From positions 1 through 56,303 of the forward strand of contig JAEWTW010000008.1 in assembly GCA_023397655.1 (NCBI GenBank): DNA of 56,303 nucleotides, read 5' to 3'. Positions 9,393-19,028 of the stretch are shown here, piece after piece. How positions within the stretch are numbered: position 1 is the first letter of the stretch; each line of letters opens with the position of its first letter. The notes below the pieces were generated by a model. The model saw only the letters and a program-made list of their open reading frames with translations. It was not told the DNA's origin and ran no database searches. The position numbers and the translations under genes are program-made. This DNA is from Bacillota bacterium. Lineage in GTDB: Bacteria > Bacillota > Clostridia > Christensenellales > SZUA-584.

Positions 9393-10187
9393 ATGAGTAC
9401 GGAAAACAAGCCTGCTTATCTGAAAGTCTACGAAACGCTGAAATCCGCCATTCGGCAGTCATATGCGCCCGGCGATTTTCTGCCTCCCGAGCCGCAGCTT
9501 GAGGAAGGCTTCGGCGTCAGCCGGATCACAGTGCGCCGCGCGGTACAAATGCTGGCAGCCGACGGGCTGGTGACCGTCCGTCAGGGCCGTGGGACCATGG
9601 TGACGGTGCCGGATTCGGCGCGCGCGTCCAATCCTATTACCTCAACCACAGAAATTTTGGTGCAGGCGGGATATCACGTCAAGACGCTGGACACCCATAT
9701 TGATACTGTAATACCCGACGCGTCGGTGCTGAAAAATCTCTGGCTGACGGAAGACACACCGGTCACCCGGCTGCAGCGCATTTTTGTGGGCAATGGGCGT
9801 CCTTTCTCTATCGTTACCAATTACATAAACACTGCATTCGTGACCGACCTCCAAAAACACAAGCGCGAGCTGGGCTCACTCTATCAACTGCTGGAAAAGC
9901 ACTACAGGCTCAGTCTGGACAACGCGACGGACGACATCACAGCCGTAGGCGCCAGCCTTGAGCAAGCCCGCACGCTGAACATACCCATCGGTTCACCGCT
10001 CATCCACATACGGCGCATACTCTATTCGCAGAACCGCCCCGTTTCCTGCAGCGACATGCTGGCCGACGCCGCGCGCTGCAAATTCCGCGTATTTCTTTCC
10101 GGCCGCCCCGCCTGTGAGGAACCGGCCGCAGAAAAAAACGGCGATACCCCCGCCGAATCAGAGGCCGTCGCCGCGCTCGCGCCTTAA
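9393..10187 (+). CDS. GntR/HutC-family transcriptional regulator
   Basis: The protein has 264 residues. The N-terminal winged helix (about 1-75, with FGVSRITVRRAVQMLAADG) is the GntR DNA-binding domain. Residues about 95-235 match the UTRA effector domain of the HutC subfamily (TRLQRIF ... SPLIHIRRI). GGAG lies six bases before the ATG at 9393. The gene stands alone on the plus strand between two leftward housekeeping operons, so its target is not evident. The C-terminal 25 residues are Ala/Glu-rich and unstructured. Confidence 0.88.
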   Translation: MSTENKPAYLKVYETLKSAIRQSYAPGDFLPPEPQLEEGFGVSRITVRRAVQMLAADGLVTVRQGRGTMVTVPDSARASNPITSTTEILVQAGYHVKTLDTHIDTVIPDASVLKNLWLTEDTPVTRLQRIFVGNGRPFSIVTNYINTAFVTDLQKHKRELGSLYQLLEKHYRLSLDNATDDITAVGASLEQARTLNIPIGSPLIHIRRILYSQNRPVSCSDMLADAARCKFRVFLSGRPACEEPAAEKNGDTPAESEAVAALAP

Positions 10188-10281
10188 ACTCCTTATACTG
10201 CATGCCAATAAAAAAAGCGCTTTCTGGCAGCGTCAATGTCTTGTGTCTTCCCGTTTTCTGCCGCTGCTTGCGCTCACTTTT

Positions 10282-11361
10282 CTATACGCCAAACCGTCCG
10301 CCCGGCAGCCGCTTACACAGTCCGGACAGCTCCATCATCGTCAGCTGGGCGCTCACCTCGCCCGGCGCACCCTGTACCGCCGCCGCGATGTCCTCAATGC
10401 TCATATCCTCCCGCTGGAGCAGCTCATAGATGCGCTGCTGAAAGAAGTCCATCGGCGGCAGCCCCGCTTCAGTTGTATCAATCGTTTCTCCGGTCTTTGC
10501 GCCATAGAACGCGCGGATATCCGCTGCATCGCGTACCGGATACGCACCGTTTGCGAGCAGCTCGCAGGGCAGTGCGGATGACGCGAGGAATGGCGAACCG
10601 GGCATCGCGAACACGTCCCGACCAAAGCTGACGGCCAGCGAGGCCGTGATGGCCGTACCGCCTTTGATGTCCGATTCCACCACGAACAGCCCCCGGCTAA
10701 GCCCCGCAATGATGCGGTTGCGTACCGGGAAATTGGCGGCATTCGGTCCCGTTCCGGGCGGCAGCTCCGAAATCACCGCGCCCGTTTCCAATATCTGATG
10801 ATAAAGCGCATCATTCTCCGGGGGATAGATCACGTCAACGCCGCAGCCCAACACGGCCACCGTGGGCATTTTCGCGTCCAGCGCGCCCAGATGCGCCGCT
10901 GTGTCGATGCCGCGCGCCATACCGGAGACCACCGGCATATTCAGCTCCGCAGCGATCTTACGTGCATGCTCAAACCCCCGCCGCGTACAGGCCCGCGTTC
11001 CCACAATGCCGATGGCATCGTCCAGTGCGGGCAGCTTGCCCTTCACGAACAGCACGGGCGGCGGCCATGGTATGCCAGCCAGCCGCGTGGGATACTCCGC
11101 GTCCAGACGCGTAATCACGCTGATATCCTTAGCGGCTAACTCCGCAAGCAGCTCCGACACCCGCGCGTGAGAAGCCGCTGCTTTGGCCGATTTCATCAGC
11201 TCGGGGGGCAAACCTTTCACGTCTGTGTGCCCCATTGCCGCCGCGTCAAAAAAGTCAGCCGCGCTGCCGTATGTTTTCAGCAGCCGGTAGAAAGTCTTCG
11301 CGCCCATGCCGGGCAGCGACGCCATCCATATCCAGTATTTTTGTTCATCGCTGTATGTCAT
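10282..11361 (-). CDS. dprA: DprA/Smf, DNA-processing protein
   Basis: The protein has 359 residues. DprA binds incoming single-stranded DNA and loads RecA during transformation. An N-terminal helical region is followed by the Rossmann-like DprA domain with IVGTRACTRRG, SGMARGIDTAAH, FPVRNRIIAGLS and GGTAITASLA, and then a C-terminal winged-helix-like DML1 domain. The ATG at 11361 is preferred because GGAG sits six bases upstream; an ATG at 11367 overlaps the comM stop but has no spacing from that GGAG. The gene is directly downstream of comM. Confidence 0.94.
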   Translation of the reverse strand: MTYSDEQKYWIWMASLPGMGAKTFYRLLKTYGSAADFFDAAAMGHTDVKGLPPELMKSAKAAASHARVSELLAELAAKDISVITRLDAEYPTRLAGIPWPPPVLFVKGKLPALDDAIGIVGTRACTRRGFEHARKIAAELNMPVVSGMARGIDTAAHLGALDAKMPTVAVLGCGVDVIYPPENDALYHQILETGAVISELPPGTGPNAANFPVRNRIIAGLSRGLFVVESDIKGGTAITASLAVSFGRDVFAMPGSPFLASSALPCELLANGAYPVRDAADIRAFYGAKTGETIDTTEAGLPPMDFFQQRIYELLQREDMSIEDIAAAVQGAPGEVSAQLTMMELSGLCKRLPGGRFGV

Positions 11362-11363
11362 GC

Positions 11364-12881
11364 TCATCTCCAATACCGCTCATCCTGCGTGCGGTATTGC
11401 AGCGCTTCAGCTAAATGCTTCACACCGATTCTCTCCGCGCCGTCCAGATCGGCGATGGTACGCGCCACCTTGCGCACACGCGCCATACCTCTGGGGGAAA
11501 GGTTCAGCGTCTGGTAGGCCCGCTGCATCAGCTTGCCGCAATCATCGTCCAGTGCGCAATGCGCGTTCAGCTGTTCGGAGGACAGCGCCGCGTTGGCGTA
11601 TATGCCGGTGCCCGCGTACCGCTGCTGCTGGATGCGCCTTGCGGCGTTGACGCGTGCCCGCACCTCCCGGGACGGTTCGCCCGGTGTGGCATCCGTCAGC
11701 TCGCCGTATGTCACGTTGTTCATACCGATGTGCATGTCAATACGATCCAACAGCGGCCCGCTGATGCGGGACAGGTACTGCGCGATCTCACGCGGCGAGC
11801 AGCGGCAGGGCTTATCGCTGCCGAAGTGGCCGCACGGGCAGGGGTTCATGGACGCGATGAGCATCACGTTGGCGGGATAGGTGAGCTTGGCGTTGGCGCG
11901 CGCGATGCTGATCTGCCTGTCCTCGAGCGGCTGACGCAGAGCCTCCAGCGTCTGCCGTTTGAACTCGGGCAACTCGTCCAGAAACAGCACGCCACCGTGC
12001 GCAAGACTGATCTCGCCGGGCAGCACGCGTAGGCCGCCGCCCGTCAAAGCCGCGGTAGACGTGGTATGATGGGGGCTGCGAAAAGGGCGTGCAGCCGCCA
12101 GCCCGCCGGAGCTGATGCCGCACACGGATTGTATTTTGGTGATCTCCATCGCTTCTTCAAATGTGAGTTCGGGAAGTATGCCGGGCACAGCCCTTGCCAG
12201 CATCGTCTTGCCGGAGCCGGGAGGTCCGATGAATAAAAGGTTGTGTCCGCCAGCCGCGGCCACCTCCAGCGCCCTGCGGGCATGCTGCTGGCCGCGGACG
12301 TGCGCCATGTCGTTCGCGCAAAAGGTAGATTCATCCGGATGGTATTCATGCGTGGGCAGCGGCGTTATCGGCTGTTGTCCATTTAAATGCGCTGCCAGCT
12401 GCGCCAGTGTTTCCATGGGGTACACGGATATTCCCCCAACGTACGCCGCTTCGTCCGCGTTCTCTGCAGAAATATACAGCTTCTCGACGCCCGCTTCTTT
12501 AGCGGATATCGTCATGGGCAGCGCGCCCGCTACGCTTCGCAGGTGCCCGTCCAGCGACAGTTCGCCCAAAAAAGCGCTCGTCTCATCCGGCTGAGGCATC
12601 TGTCCGCTGGCACAAAGAAGCCCCGCCGCAATGGCGAGGTCGTAAATTGGGCCGTCCTTTTTCAGGTCAGCCGGTGCCAGATTGATGGTGATGCGCTGCT
12701 GCGGATATGAAAAGCCGGAATTTTTGATGGCGGCGCGCACGCGCTCCTTGGACTCACGCACGGCGGCGCCCGGCAGACCGACCGTCTCATAAGCCGGCAT
12801 GCCTGCCGCAATGTCCGCTTCCACGATCACCGGATATCCGGAAAGCCCCATCAGGCCGCAGCTGAGTATTTTGGAGAGCAT
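11364..12881 (-). CDS. comM: ComM/YifB-family magnesium-chelatase-like AAA ATPase
   Basis: The protein has 505 residues. An N-terminal Lon-like (ChlI) domain of about 170 residues is followed by the AAA core with Walker A GPPGSGKT, sensor motif SMNPCPCG, Walker B GVLFLDELPEF and a C-terminal Mg-chelatase domain. In naturally competent bacteria ComM is a branch-migration helicase for integrating transformed DNA. Its pairing with dprA is conserved in Firmicutes. Whether this organism is competent is not shown, since no com uptake genes lie in the window. Confidence 0.93.
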   Translation of the reverse strand: MLSKILSCGLMGLSGYPVIVEADIAAGMPAYETVGLPGAAVRESKERVRAAIKNSGFSYPQQRITINLAPADLKKDGPIYDLAIAAGLLCASGQMPQPDETSAFLGELSLDGHLRSVAGALPMTISAKEAGVEKLYISAENADEAAYVGGISVYPMETLAQLAAHLNGQQPITPLPTHEYHPDESTFCANDMAHVRGQQHARRALEVAAAGGHNLLFIGPPGSGKTMLARAVPGILPELTFEEAMEITKIQSVCGISSGGLAAARPFRSPHHTTSTAALTGGGLRVLPGEISLAHGGVLFLDELPEFKRQTLEALRQPLEDRQISIARANAKLTYPANVMLIASMNPCPCGHFGSDKPCRCSPREIAQYLSRISGPLLDRIDMHIGMNNVTYGELTDATPGEPSREVRARVNAARRIQQQRYAGTGIYANAALSSEQLNAHCALDDDCGKLMQRAYQTLNLSPRGMARVRKVARTIADLDGAERIGVKHLAEALQYRTQDERYWR

Positions 12882-12896
12882 TGTGGCCTCGCTTTA

Positions 12897-13379
12897 CTAT
12901 CGGTCGCCGTTTTGCTCTTCTGCTCCCGGCTTCCTTATTTTTGTTAGTTTGTCTTCCCGGAACACCAGCAGCTTGCTGCCAGCGAAATTGACAATGAAGG
13001 ACAGGGCTGTCGCAATCAGCTTGGGAACGATGTTTTCAAACAGCCCCAACCCCTTCGCAGATAACGAGTAACCGTTGACAAGTATGACCATAGTGAGCGT
13101 ATTGACACCCCAGCTTAAGAAATTGACCATTACAAATTTAAGAAAGTCAACCGATAAGAACCTTAATTTCAGCTTAAAAGTCCAATACCGGTTGAGCAGA
13201 AAGCTGTTGACAATGCCGCAGGAATAAGAAATCGTATTGGACAGGACAACAGGCCATCCCACAATCCCGTGCAGCAGCGTGAATACCAGATAATCCACCA
13301 AAAAGTTGATTACACCGACACACTGGAATTTGACAAAATGCCAGAAACTTTTTTTATATTTATGATAAAGCTCTCTCAT
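12897..13379 (-). CDS. GtrA-family membrane protein
   Basis: The protein has 160 residues with four predicted membrane segments and the GtrA pattern FVKFQCVGVINFLVDYLVF, then SFIVNFAGSKLLVF near the end. GtrA-like proteins are thought to help move or handle polyprenyl-linked sugars in the membrane. The gene sits just downstream of two polytopic glycosyltransferases read in the same direction, so it probably serves them. GAGG lies ten bases before the ATG. The C-terminal 20 residues are charged and cytosolic. Confidence 0.85.
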   Translation of the reverse strand: MRELYHKYKKSFWHFVKFQCVGVINFLVDYLVFTLLHGIVGWPVVLSNTISYSCGIVNSFLLNRYWTFKLKLRFLSVDFLKFVMVNFLSWGVNTLTMVILVNGYSLSAKGLGLFENIVPKLIATALSFIVNFAGSKLLVFREDKLTKIRKPGAEEQNGDR

Positions 13380-13398
13380 AACGTCTGTGCCTCAATTA

Positions 13399-15336
13399 TT
13401 AATAGAATGGCCACGACGGCAGCCAACGCAGGAAGTGGTCTGAATACCATCGCGACACCTCCGTACCAGTCGTCACCGGATAGAACATCGCAAAAAGCAC
13501 GAGGCACACGCCGAGGTATATGAACACGGCTTTCCTGCCGTGCTTCGTCCTCTCAATCAGATACTTCGCCAGCACACCCATCAGCAGAATCAAAAACGGA
13601 AGCGTTGCGAAATAATGATAGATAAACGTTGTCCGTGTGATCAGCACCCATGGCAGATACTGCGACAGCGCCGCGATGGAAAGAAACAGAGTGCGCTGAC
13701 CCAGCCGGCCTCTGCGGACCCGAATCACCAGCAGCGTAATCACCGCACCTATGCCGCCCCACCACACGGCCGGGTTGCCCATCGTGGACATGGACGACAT
13801 ATACCCTTCGGGATAACCACGCCCCTGGAACAAGAACACCGGCTTGATGTCAAGAGGCCACGACCACCACTGGGATTCAAACGGATGCACGTCGTGGACG
13901 TTGCTGTGGTAGTTGAACATATACTCTTGATTCTGAAGTACACGCTGGAAATCGTATGGGTTGTCCATAACCTGCATATACGGAATATACGCCAGATAGT
14001 AGATGATAAGCGGCACAACGATAAAGAACAACACGCACCACAGCAGCGTCACAAATGTTTTGCTCAGATAGCTGCGGCACAGCTCCTCCAGAAATTCACG
14101 CCGCTCCGCCGGCATTCCGGCGCAGCCTTCCTCGTCAGCCAGCGTCATCCGCGCATAGCGGTATTCGTTAAAACGTTTGGCGATCTGTATACCCAACACG
14201 ACAGCGAGGCCTGCGCCGGCGTAGATACACAGCCATTTTGTGGCCGCGCCCAGGCCAAACGCCACTCCGGTGAGCGCCAGCGGCAGCAGCGATTTCATTA
14301 GCGGCTGCCGGTTATAGTTGGTCTCGGTGTACAGGTACATGAAGTAGTACATCAGCATGATGAAGAACACGCTGTAGCTGTCGATGGTCGCGATGCGCGT
14401 TTGCGTAAAGTGCATAAAATCCAGCGCGAACAGCGCAGTGGGAATGAAAGCAAACAGCGGCTTTTTGAACAGCCTTTTTGCGAACAGATACATCAACGGC
14501 AGCATCAGCACGCCGAACAGCGTACCCATGCAGCGCCAGCCGAACGGGTTCATGCCGAACAGGCGGATACCGATGGACAGCAGCACCTTGCCCAGCGGCG
14601 GGTGCGTAATCTCATACGGAGTCAGACGTTCGATGTTTTCAAGGGCGGTGCGTGCGTGATATACTTCGTCGAAATACATCTCGTTCATGTAATATGTTTT
14701 CGTCGGCACGTACTGCTGCTCGTCAAACATATTTTCCGGCGCGTTGCCGCGCGGCGCATCCGGATTCAGGTTGGATACCATCGCAACGGGCAACGGCAGC
14801 CCGTCCGCGCCGCAGAAACCCATCTCAAGCATGCGAAGCGGTCTGCTTTCATCCGGCTCGGCGCTGATCATGACGTATTGTGCCGTAAAGGGGTCGGCAT
14901 CGACAAACTGCCATTCGAACATTTCCCGCGTATCGTACTTGATATCAAGCGGCTCCGACGTCATGACAGGAGTCCCGTTCTCATCATTGACCGGGTTGCC
15001 GTCCTCACCGGTCATGGCTACCTGATGAGTCACATCGGTAAAGCCTTCGCCGTCGTTCGAATACGAGAAAGAGAAATTGCCGCCTCCAAGAGAAGTGTAA
15101 TATTTGATTGTCGAAATATCCTGCGGGGAGTCAAACTCGGCGACCACCGGGCTGTCATCCAGCGTATAGAAAGTTTGGGGAATATCGAAGGATCCGAGAT
15201 TGATGAACGCCGTCACCGCATAGACGAGGGTGAGCGCAGCCATCACCAGCCAGTCCAGCCGCGTCATCCGCGTGGGCTCGTGCTTATCAAAAAGCCGCCT
15301 CCGTGCGTGCTTTTGCCAGTCGTTGTTTAAACTCAT
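13399..15336 (-). CDS. PMT-type (GT39-like) polytopic glycosyltransferase
   Basis: The protein has 645 residues with about ten membrane segments. After the first helix comes an insert of about 150 residues resembling an extracytoplasmic beta-sandwich, then the PMT-like acidic motif FDEVYHARTA and the THPPLGK motif. These residues are typical of protein-O-mannosyltransferase-type enzymes that use polyprenyl-phosphate sugars on the outer membrane face. The acceptor is unknown: protein or envelope glycan are both possible. AGAGG precedes the ATG by seven bases. The gene lies in a same-direction set with the GtrA protein and the next glycosyltransferase. Confidence 0.85.
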   Translation of the reverse strand: MSLNNDWQKHARRRLFDKHEPTRMTRLDWLVMAALTLVYAVTAFINLGSFDIPQTFYTLDDSPVVAEFDSPQDISTIKYYTSLGGGNFSFSYSNDGEGFTDVTHQVAMTGEDGNPVNDENGTPVMTSEPLDIKYDTREMFEWQFVDADPFTAQYVMISAEPDESRPLRMLEMGFCGADGLPLPVAMVSNLNPDAPRGNAPENMFDEQQYVPTKTYYMNEMYFDEVYHARTALENIERLTPYEITHPPLGKVLLSIGIRLFGMNPFGWRCMGTLFGVLMLPLMYLFAKRLFKKPLFAFIPTALFALDFMHFTQTRIATIDSYSVFFIMLMYYFMYLYTETNYNRQPLMKSLLPLALTGVAFGLGAATKWLCIYAGAGLAVVLGIQIAKRFNEYRYARMTLADEEGCAGMPAERREFLEELCRSYLSKTFVTLLWCVLFFIVVPLIIYYLAYIPYMQVMDNPYDFQRVLQNQEYMFNYHSNVHDVHPFESQWWSWPLDIKPVFLFQGRGYPEGYMSSMSTMGNPAVWWGGIGAVITLLVIRVRRGRLGQRTLFLSIAALSQYLPWVLITRTTFIYHYFATLPFLILLMGVLAKYLIERTKHGRKAVFIYLGVCLVLFAMFYPVTTGTEVSRWYSDHFLRWLPSWPFY

Positions 15337-15351
15337 TCTTTTTCCTCTTGT

Positions 15352-16800
15352 CTATCCGTTGAGCGCAGGGCTTTTGATCAGCACGGTGCCGCTGATAAGC
15401 TTCTTGAATGTCAGCACCGCATAGAATACATACAACACCATGTTGGCTGCCGAAACCACCAGCATGGGCATTCCATCCACCAGCACCGAATCGGCGTACA
15501 GCGTAAACAGCTGTGCAAACAGCGCGGTGATCGAGAACGCTACGGCAAACGTCAGCGTCGTCATGTCCCTTGTGAACACGTAGGCCAGCAGCAGGAACGC
15601 GCACGCAGGCAGCATATATCTCTCGTGCATCGCATGCGTCAGCATGTATACCGAAATCACCAGAAACGCCGCGACATCAAAGGTCGCCAACTGTGCTCTA
15701 GAACGCCACTGCAGTATTGCCACCACGACACAGATCAGGCCGATAAATATGATTCCCCAATACTGGTACGGCATAAACAGGAAGTTCTGATCCGCCGGTA
15801 CCCAATTGGCTCCGAGCAACCCCCAAAGGTTAAACGCGTTGACTGTGGCGTACTGATATTCCTCGACAACACCGATATACTTGTGCAGTATCCAGTCGGA
15901 CGGCTGGCTGCCGGTAAACGGTATCACACCGGCGGCAAACACCGCAGCTACGATGGCCGCTCCGCCCAGCATTTTAAGAATCTCCCGCTCCGTTTTACCC
16001 TTTTTGAAAAGCGCATAGATATAGGTGAGCCCCACCACGGGCGCCAGCATAATGGCCTGCGGCTTTAAGATCAGCGCAATGCCAAAGAACAGCGCGCCCA
16101 GCAGCGTGTTTTCCTTGCGCAGATAATACAGGCACAGCACGACAAACAGTATGAATACCATGTCGATCTGTCCCCATACACTACTGTTGAAATACATCGC
16201 CGGATTGAACAGTATGAAAGCGCTGCACAGCAGGCCAAAGGTACGGCCCATCTGCTTGCAGGCCACGCGGCACACAAACAGCGCCAGCACCACCTCTGCG
16301 ATGATGGACGGCAGCTTGATAATGAGTGTAAAAAGCCCTGAATTCGCGTCAATGCCGAGCATGTCCCTCAACGCGCCCAACCCGTACAGCACATACATGT
16401 AACCCGGCGGGTAGTCGCAGAATATGCCCGACGAATAAAAGCCGGACGGTCCGTGTTCATATACGGCCATTGCCCAGCCTTTGAAACATGCAATATCCGT
16501 TGAATAGCCCTCGAAGGCCAGCGCGACGACCACGCGAAGCATGACGGCCAGCACAGCCGTCAGCAAAAATACCGGCCATATGCGTCCCGCCCCGTCGTCC
16601 ACGCCGTTGTTGCGAACGCCCAGCAGCACTGCTACGATAATAAACAGCACTGCCATGATGACGGTAAGTATCGTCGCCAACATGGTCGCACCGACAGTCG
16701 CGTTCGACGGCTTGAAGGCCCCCTCCGCCGCGAATGCCACCGTGGGCAGCGCGACGAGCAATATCACCACTAATAATCCAATTACGATCCTGCGCATCAT
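15352..16800 (-). CDS. Polytopic mannosyltransferase-like membrane glycosyltransferase
   Basis: The protein has 482 residues with a cleavable-looking signal sequence (ending AFA before AEG) and about ten further membrane helices. The first large loop carries STDIACFKGWA and CDYPPGYMYVLY, the acidic and Pro-Pro-Gly motifs seen in PMT/PIG-M-like lipid-linked-sugar glycosyltransferases. The ATG overlaps the yraN stop (ATGA), so this enzyme is coupled to the rnhB-yraN genes although unrelated in function. The donor and acceptor are unknown. Confidence 0.78.
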   Translation of the reverse strand: MMRRIVIGLLVVILLVALPTVAFAAEGAFKPSNATVGATMLATILTVIMAVLFIIVAVLLGVRNNGVDDGAGRIWPVFLLTAVLAVMLRVVVALAFEGYSTDIACFKGWAMAVYEHGPSGFYSSGIFCDYPPGYMYVLYGLGALRDMLGIDANSGLFTLIIKLPSIIAEVVLALFVCRVACKQMGRTFGLLCSAFILFNPAMYFNSSVWGQIDMVFILFVVLCLYYLRKENTLLGALFFGIALILKPQAIMLAPVVGLTYIYALFKKGKTEREILKMLGGAAIVAAVFAAGVIPFTGSQPSDWILHKYIGVVEEYQYATVNAFNLWGLLGANWVPADQNFLFMPYQYWGIIFIGLICVVVAILQWRSRAQLATFDVAAFLVISVYMLTHAMHERYMLPACAFLLLAYVFTRDMTTLTFAVAFSITALFAQLFTLYADSVLVDGMPMLVVSAANMVLYVFYAVLTFKKLISGTVLIKSPALNG

Positions 16801-17159
16801 ACTCCAGCGGGCTCTATAAACTCAAAAGCATTCATAATATGTATGATTTTTCCGCCCGCAACCTCTATTATATCAAATCTCAATGTTTCATCAATGATTT
16901 TATTTTTATATGTGTAATCCAGTGCGGCTTTGCATATGCGCCGCTGCTTGACCGGGGTCACCGCTTCCGCTCCCGACCCAAAACGGCTGGTGTTACGCAG
17001 CTTCACCTCGCAGAACACCGTTGTCCCTTCCTGCCGGAATATGATATCCACTTCACCGCCGCGCACATAGTGGTTGCGCGCCAGTATGACGCCGCCGTTT
17101 TGCTCAATGTATTGGGCCGCGATGTCCTCTCCCGCGTTGCCGCGGCTGCGCGTATTCAT
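16797..17159 (-). CDS. YraN/UPF0102-family endonuclease-like protein
   Basis: The protein has 120 residues. The start at 17159 overlaps the rnhB stop as ATGA; a longer upstream frame is antisense-free but lies inside rnhB. The core GNAGEDIAAQYIEQNG, GGEVDII and FCEVKLR is the PD-(D/E)xK nuclease-like fold of the family (D and ExK visible). The family's job in the cell is not established; linkage to rnhB suggests nucleic-acid repair or processing. Confidence 0.9.
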   Translation of the reverse strand: MNTRSRGNAGEDIAAQYIEQNGGVILARNHYVRGGEVDIIFRQEGTTVFCEVKLRNTSRFGSGAEAVTPVKQRRICKAALDYTYKNKIIDETLRFDIIEVAGGKIIHIMNAFEFIEPAGV

Positions 17160-17794
17160 ACGCCGAAACCGGACAGAAAGGAACGCCGGTGTATCGCGCA
17201 CGGGCCCAGCGCCCGAATGCATTCGGAATGCGCCTTGGTGCCGTATCCTTTGTGCTGCGCGAAGCCGTAACCGGGGTACACGCATTCGTAGCTGCGCATC
17301 AGCCGGTCCCTTGTCACCTTGGCAATCACGGACGCCGCCGCGATGCTGTATACCTTCGCATCGCCGCCCACCAAATCTTCATATTCAAACGGTATGTCCA
17401 AGCCGCCGATGCGGTCACAGAACACGTGATCAGGTTTCACGGACAGCGCGCCGAGTGCACCGGCAAACGCGCGCTTCGCTGCGTTCAGAATGTTGATCTC
17501 GTCGATGACGCGGTTGTCCACAATGCAGACAGCCCAGCAGAGCGCCTGCCGCGTGATCTCATCGTACAGCGCTTCACGCTTCTTTTCCGTCAGCTTCTTG
17601 GAATCATCCACGCCGGGTATCAGGCAGTCCTTCGGCATCACCACCGCTGCGGCCACGCATGGCCCGGCCAAAGGCCCGCGCCCCGCTTCGTCCACACCCG
17701 CTACCAAACGCCCAGAGTCCCAGAATGGCCGCTCAAATGCTGTCATCGCCGTCAGGCGTTCCATCTCCTGTGCTTCGCTGCGTCTCATCCTCAC
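17156..17794 (-). CDS. rnhB: Ribonuclease HII
   Basis: The protein has 212 residues and cleaves RNA in RNA-DNA hybrids, including single ribonucleotides. The DEAGRGPLAGP motif (acidic pair near residues 35-36) and the later conserved acidic residues in VFCDRIGG and the AAASVIAKVTRDR block are present. A GTG start at 17794 overlaps the upstream gene's stop as GTGA and has GGAG five bases before it; an ATG two codons later is less well spaced. Confidence 0.95.
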   Translation of the reverse strand: MRMRRSEAQEMERLTAMTAFERPFWDSGRLVAGVDEAGRGPLAGPCVAAAVVMPKDCLIPGVDDSKKLTEKKREALYDEITRQALCWAVCIVDNRVIDEINILNAAKRAFAGALGALSVKPDHVFCDRIGGLDIPFEYEDLVGGDAKVYSIAAASVIAKVTRDRLMRSYECVYPGYGFAQHKGYGTKAHSECIRALGPCAIHRRSFLSGFGV

Positions 17795-18660
17795 TCACGC
17801 TCCACTGACGTACCGTCTGCGACTCCATCACACCGCTCGAGCGTGATGCGCCCCAGCTTCCCTCCCCGGAATTCGTCCAGCAGCGCCCGAGCGCCGCGCT
17901 GATCATCTATTTCGCCCTGTTTCAGCAAGAATCCTCTTTTTCGGCATATATCTTCCAGAGCTTTCCGCTCGTCCGAACCTTCCTCCACGCCGTACCGCGC
18001 TTTCATCGCTCCGGGAGCGGCGTCGGCCAGCATGCCGATAAGCTTCTGAGCCAGCGCGACCTCATCGACCACCTCGCTGCGCAGTGAGCCCAGCGCTGCG
18101 ATGCGCTCCGCCGTCTCCGGCGGCTCGATCTTGGGCCACAGCAGTCCCGGCGAATCCAGCAGTTCCAGCGTGTCGGACAGGCGCACCCATTGAAGGCCGC
18201 GCGTCACACCCGGTTTGTCGCCCTCTTTCGCGCTCTTCTGGCCGACGAGCCGGTTGATGATGGCCGATTTGCCCACATTTGGAATGCCCGCTATCAGCAC
18301 GCGCACCGTTTTACGCACTCCCTTTGCAGCGTAGCGCTGCACCACCGGCGCCGCGGCCTCGCGTATTGCAGTCACCAGCCGCCCTGGCTTGTCCTTGGTG
18401 GCGCTGAACGACAGCGCGTGTCCGAACTGCCGCTTATAATACTCCGTCCATTTTCTCGTCTGCTCCGGGTCCGCGAGGTCGCTCTTGTTCAGCAGTACAA
18501 TGCACGCCTTGCCGGAAAGCTGCTCCTTCAAATCCGGGCTTAGTGTACTAAGCGGCGCACGTGCGTCCACCGCGATCACCGCCACGTTGATCAGCTTCAG
18601 CTTCTCGGCGATCTGGCGCTTGGCTTTCGTCATATGCCCCGGATACCAATGTATCTCCAC
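17791..18660 (-). CDS. rbgA: RbgA/YlqF, ribosome biogenesis GTPase
   Basis: The protein has 289 residues from a GTG at 18660. It is a circularly permuted GTPase for late 50S assembly, with the order LLNKSDLAD (G4), GIPNVGKS (G1), DSPGLLWPK (G3). The N-terminus MEIHWYPGHMTKAKR matches the family start. A longer frame back to 18762 is rejected because a promoter lies between (18713-18741). AAGGG stands eight bases before the GTG. It heads the rbgA-rnhB-yraN run. Confidence 0.94.
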   Translation of the reverse strand: MEIHWYPGHMTKAKRQIAEKLKLINVAVIAVDARAPLSTLSPDLKEQLSGKACIVLLNKSDLADPEQTRKWTEYYKRQFGHALSFSATKDKPGRLVTAIREAAAPVVQRYAAKGVRKTVRVLIAGIPNVGKSAIINRLVGQKSAKEGDKPGVTRGLQWVRLSDTLELLDSPGLLWPKIEPPETAERIAALGSLRSEVVDEVALAQKLIGMLADAAPGAMKARYGVEEGSDERKALEDICRKRGFLLKQGEIDDQRGARALLDEFRGGKLGRITLERCDGVADGTSVERE

Positions 18661-18712
18661 GAAATCAACCCTTCCCGCTCCCTTCTTCCCGGGGAGCGAC
18701 TCATTCTCTCTT

Positions 18713-18741
18713 ATAATATACAATCCGCCAGGCGTTTTCAA
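18713..18741 (-). promoter_or_regulatory. Promoter of the rbgA-rnhB-yraN operon
   Basis: Read leftward, TTGAAA (18741-18736), 17-base spacer, TATTAT (18718-18713). Transcription would start near 18706, 46 bases before the rbgA GTG, which also decides that start. Confidence 0.65.
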
Positions 18742-18946
18742 TCTTTGGTTGGCTCGAATCAAGGCCTGACCAAGGAGGCTTGTTATCAGATCACCCGTAA
18801 GCGGCTTACTTACATGGGTTATTCCGAGAACACTGCCCCAGGGGATTAAAGCATTATGACTGTCGGAAATGAAAAGTGATTATTTAAAAAATACGCCGGT
18901 AATATAAATTATCAATACATGTGATAAGATTGATTTTGCCAGCATA

Positions 18947-18974
18947 TTGCCATATTTTTTAGTAATGCTATAAT
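18947..18974 (+). promoter_or_regulatory. Extended -10 promoter of the methyltransferase leader
   Basis: TTGCCA (18947-18952), 16-base spacer ending TGC, then TATAAT (18969-18974), giving an extended -10 element. The transcript would start near 18981 and include a 270-base leader before the methyltransferase gene. A strong ribosome-site-like AAAGGAG lies at 18992-18998. Confidence 0.7.
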
Positions 18975-19028
18975 AAAAGCGAGGTAAAGTTAAAGGAGAT
19001 GATTTATCCGGTTCATTGTAATAATTGA

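Noticed and set aside
18999..19028. Nine-codon frame starting directly at AAAGGAG
   Set aside because: The ATG abuts the GGAG with no spacing, so initiation there is unlikely; mentioned only as a possible coupling partner.
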